Origin: a bacterium | GTDB taxonomy: Bacteria > Armatimonadota > Fimbriimonadia > Fimbriimonadales > Fimbriimonadaceae | NCBI GenBank assembly: GCA_027483535.1 | Contig: JAIXUN010000002.1 | Span: forward strand, 1,116,001 to 1,180,000 | Direction: 5' to 3' | DNA: 64,000 nt | In this document: positions 62,537 to 64,000 of the stretch, in pieces | Position numbering within the stretch: the stretch's first letter is position 1 | How the letters are laid out: every line of letters begins with the position of its first letter | Notes under the pieces: model-generated | What the model was told of the DNA's origin: nothing | Seen by the model: only the letters and a program-made list of their open reading frames with translations | Databases searched by the model: none | Translations under genes and position numbers: made by a program

Positions 62537-63899
62537 GCAACTGGAAAAGGTTTCCTCGGTCCTTGCCGATAGGCGAGTGGTGATCGCGGCGATCCTTCTG
62601 ATGCTCGCCTCTTTCACGCGAATCGAGTTCGCTTTGTACACCGCTTGGGTAGTCCCGTTCGCCTACGTGATCCTTTTCCGCCCGCTTTTGGAATCTGAGG
62701 AAAAGCGGAAGCGTTTCCCAAGGGTCGCTTTCTGGTGGTTGTTTGGGACGACGTTTTGCCACACCACCTGGCTCGGTCAGTTTGTGGGCAAATGGGTGGG
62801 GATGGAGCTGCTGGGCATGCTCGCCGTCGCCTTTATTGCATTCGTCTACGGTGGGTGGGCTTGGGTGGCGGCTAAGTTCAGCGTCAAGGCGGTGGAGAAG
62901 GGTTGGGACTGGCTGGTGCCGATACTCTTCACGCTGCAAGAGGTTGGTCGGACCTACTTTCCGACCATCAATTTCCCTTGGACCTTCGCCTCGGATCCCC
63001 TCATTGTTTATCCACTTGTGGTTCAACACGCGGCTTGGGTGGGAGCTTTTGGCGTCTCGCTTGGCATCTATGCGTTCGGGATGGGTCTTGCCAATCCTCG
63101 TCGACCCCAAGCGTTGGGATTGCTCGGTGTCCCAGTTGTGTTTTTGGTGATCTCGATCGCAACTTATCTGCTGCCCCTTCCGCCAAAGGTCGGGATGAAA
63201 GTCGCGGCTGGGCAGCTTGGTCTGGACTCGGCATTCACCGAACCGGGAGTGTTTGATCTGACCCTTCCGGTGAAGGTGCGCGAACTCCAAGCCAAAGCAG
63301 AAGATGCGCAAGCCGATGTGCTGCTGATGCCGGAGGGGATGATCGACATTGGCGAGATGCCCCCGAACCCGAACTTTCCGATCAAAACGGATTACGCCAC
63401 GATCTTTGGAGGTCGCCGAGGTTTCAAGCCTCGATACCAGTCGGCATTCATTTTCGATGGGTCCCGATGGCAGGTGTACGACAAAGTGCGTCTGGTCGCC
63501 TTTGGAGAATTTGTCCCGTTCCGAGACGTACTCCCTTATCCGAAAGGGTTCTCTCTGCCATCTGGCGACCTGTCTCCAAATCCGGTGCAGGCCCAGGTTC
63601 GACTCAATGGCTCCGTCTTTGGACCGATGATCTGCTTTGAGACGCTTTTCCCCGACATCGCTCTTCGACACCGATTGGCGGGGGCGAAGTGGTTTGCGGT
63701 GATGTCCGTAGACGACTGGTACGCCGGAACGGCAGGGGTCGATTGGCTCGCCGCTTCTTGCCGGTGGCGAGCGATCGAGAATCGGTTGCCTGTTGTGCGA
63801 GCAACGCCCCTCGGAAAGACTTGCCATATCAACGCTCGGGGCGAGATTTTCGCCGAGCTGCCCGTACGAGGAACCGACGTTCTCGTCGTGGACCTCTAG
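62520..63899 (+). CDS. lnt: Apolipoprotein N-acyltransferase
   Basis: Lnt N-acylates lipoproteins in the inner membrane, consistent with the several lipoproteins in this window. There are five or six membrane helices in the first 210 residues, then a nitrilase-like domain with the triad Glu in LLMPEGMID, Lys in YDKVRLVAFGEFVP and Cys in GPMICFETLFPDI. The SVDDWYAGT..WLAASCRWRAIENRLPVVRATPLGKT stretch is family-like. At 459 residues it is slightly shorter than the Gram-negative norm of about 510. Confidence 0.93.
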   Translation: MEALVKQLEKVSSVLADRRVVIAAILLMLASFTRIEFALYTAWVVPFAYVILFRPLLESEEKRKRFPRVAFWWLFGTTFCHTTWLGQFVGKWVGMELLGMLAVAFIAFVYGGWAWVAAKFSVKAVEKGWDWLVPILFTLQEVGRTYFPTINFPWTFASDPLIVYPLVVQHAAWVGAFGVSLGIYAFGMGLANPRRPQALGLLGVPVVFLVISIATYLLPLPPKVGMKVAAGQLGLDSAFTEPGVFDLTLPVKVRELQAKAEDAQADVLLMPEGMIDIGEMPPNPNFPIKTDYATIFGGRRGFKPRYQSAFIFDGSRWQVYDKVRLVAFGEFVPFRDVLPYPKGFSLPSGDLSPNPVQAQVRLNGSVFGPMICFETLFPDIALRHRLAGAKWFAVMSVDDWYAGTAGVDWLAASCRWRAIENRLPVVRATPLGKTCHINARGEIFAELPVRGTDVLVVDL

Positions 63900-64000
63900 G
63901 TAGGCATGGGGTTAGAACTGACCGAATTGGTGAGGAGTCTGAGAAGGGTATTTCTCCTCAAAGGGCCCTTAGAACCTACATCCTAGGTTCAAACCGCACG
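63900..64000. other. Region after lnt with short hairpins
   Basis: A GAGGAG..CTCCTC stem, the palindrome AAGGGCCCTT (63961-63970) and a GAACCTA / TAGGTTC stem (63972-63990) follow lnt. They may be a factor-dependent end of transcription. The last bases look slightly tRNA-like but cannot be judged before the window ends. Confidence 0.35.

Noticed and set aside
63961-64000. tRNA 3' part at the right edge (GGTTCAAACC)
   Set aside because: The T-arm-like stretch lacks a pairing partner and nothing upstream forms the other arms.

Overview
The window looks like chromosomal DNA of an Armatimonadota bacterium, most likely of the Fimbriimonadia. This is inferred from three things: a secreted pseudopilin whose N-terminus ([16 protein letters not shown], then FPVFAQAK) is a hallmark of that phylum, a futalosine-type menaquinone gene (mqnC), and the mix of diderm traits (type II secretion, Lnt) with a Bacillus-type PurF. 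Coding density is high. Many adjacent genes overlap as ATGA, GTGA or TTGA, so translational coupling seems common, and GTG and TTG starts are frequent. I saw no rRNA, tRNA, CRISPR array, insertion sequence or prophage.

Left part (1-13.4 kb, mostly minus strand): a secreted protein cut by the left edge, mutY, and a carB that holds only the N-terminal half of the carbamoyl-phosphate synthase large subunit. carB is preceded by a structured leader abutting an intrinsic terminator. On the plus strand lie a pseudopilin and a small lipoprotein. Then come carA, a large beta-solenoid-like secreted protein, a divergent ApgM-like protein, purF, rpmB and a cold-shock-type RRM protein whose leader can form mutually exclusive hairpins.

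13.4-25.7 kb is a complete type II secretion operon, gspE-F-G-H-I-J-K-L-M-C-D, followed by a Spy/LTXXQ-like periplasmic protein. The gene chain from gspH to the GspM-like gene is joined by four-base overlaps.

26-37.5 kb (mostly plus strand) holds pyrR-pyrB-pyrC, a lipoprotein, a GH31 glycosidase, a secreted alpha/beta hydrolase, a GNAT acetyltransferase, a polyprenyl diphosphate synthase with menG/ubiE, and two HAD phosphatases. 37.5-41 kb is an accessory patch of short unrecognised genes. It includes a membrane-protein gene with a second, broken copy into which another small gene has been placed.

41-45.3 kb holds a DUF2723 membrane protein, mqnC and pyrF. 45.4-57.6 kb is a flagellar operon (flgB-flgC-fliE-fliF-fliG-fliH-fliI, then fliJ, a lytic transglycosylase and a MotE-like protein). 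It is split between fliI and fliJ by a 4.5-kb block transcribed mostly the other way: a PEP-CTERM protein bracketed by a direct duplication of the fliJ head region, two tandem tail-anchored paralogs and a membrane protein. The right end carries a sugar ABC uptake operon without its ATPase, a Clp1/Grc3-like protein with a degenerate P-loop, a histidine phosphatase and lnt.

The pyrimidine genes (carA, carB half, pyrR-B-C, pyrF) are spread over 45 kb in at least four transcription units. The window also gives partial menaquinone and envelope biogenesis modules. The strongest leads for something undescribed are the carB leader with the split CarB, the fliI-fliJ insertion with its repeat and paralog pair, and the solenoid protein.
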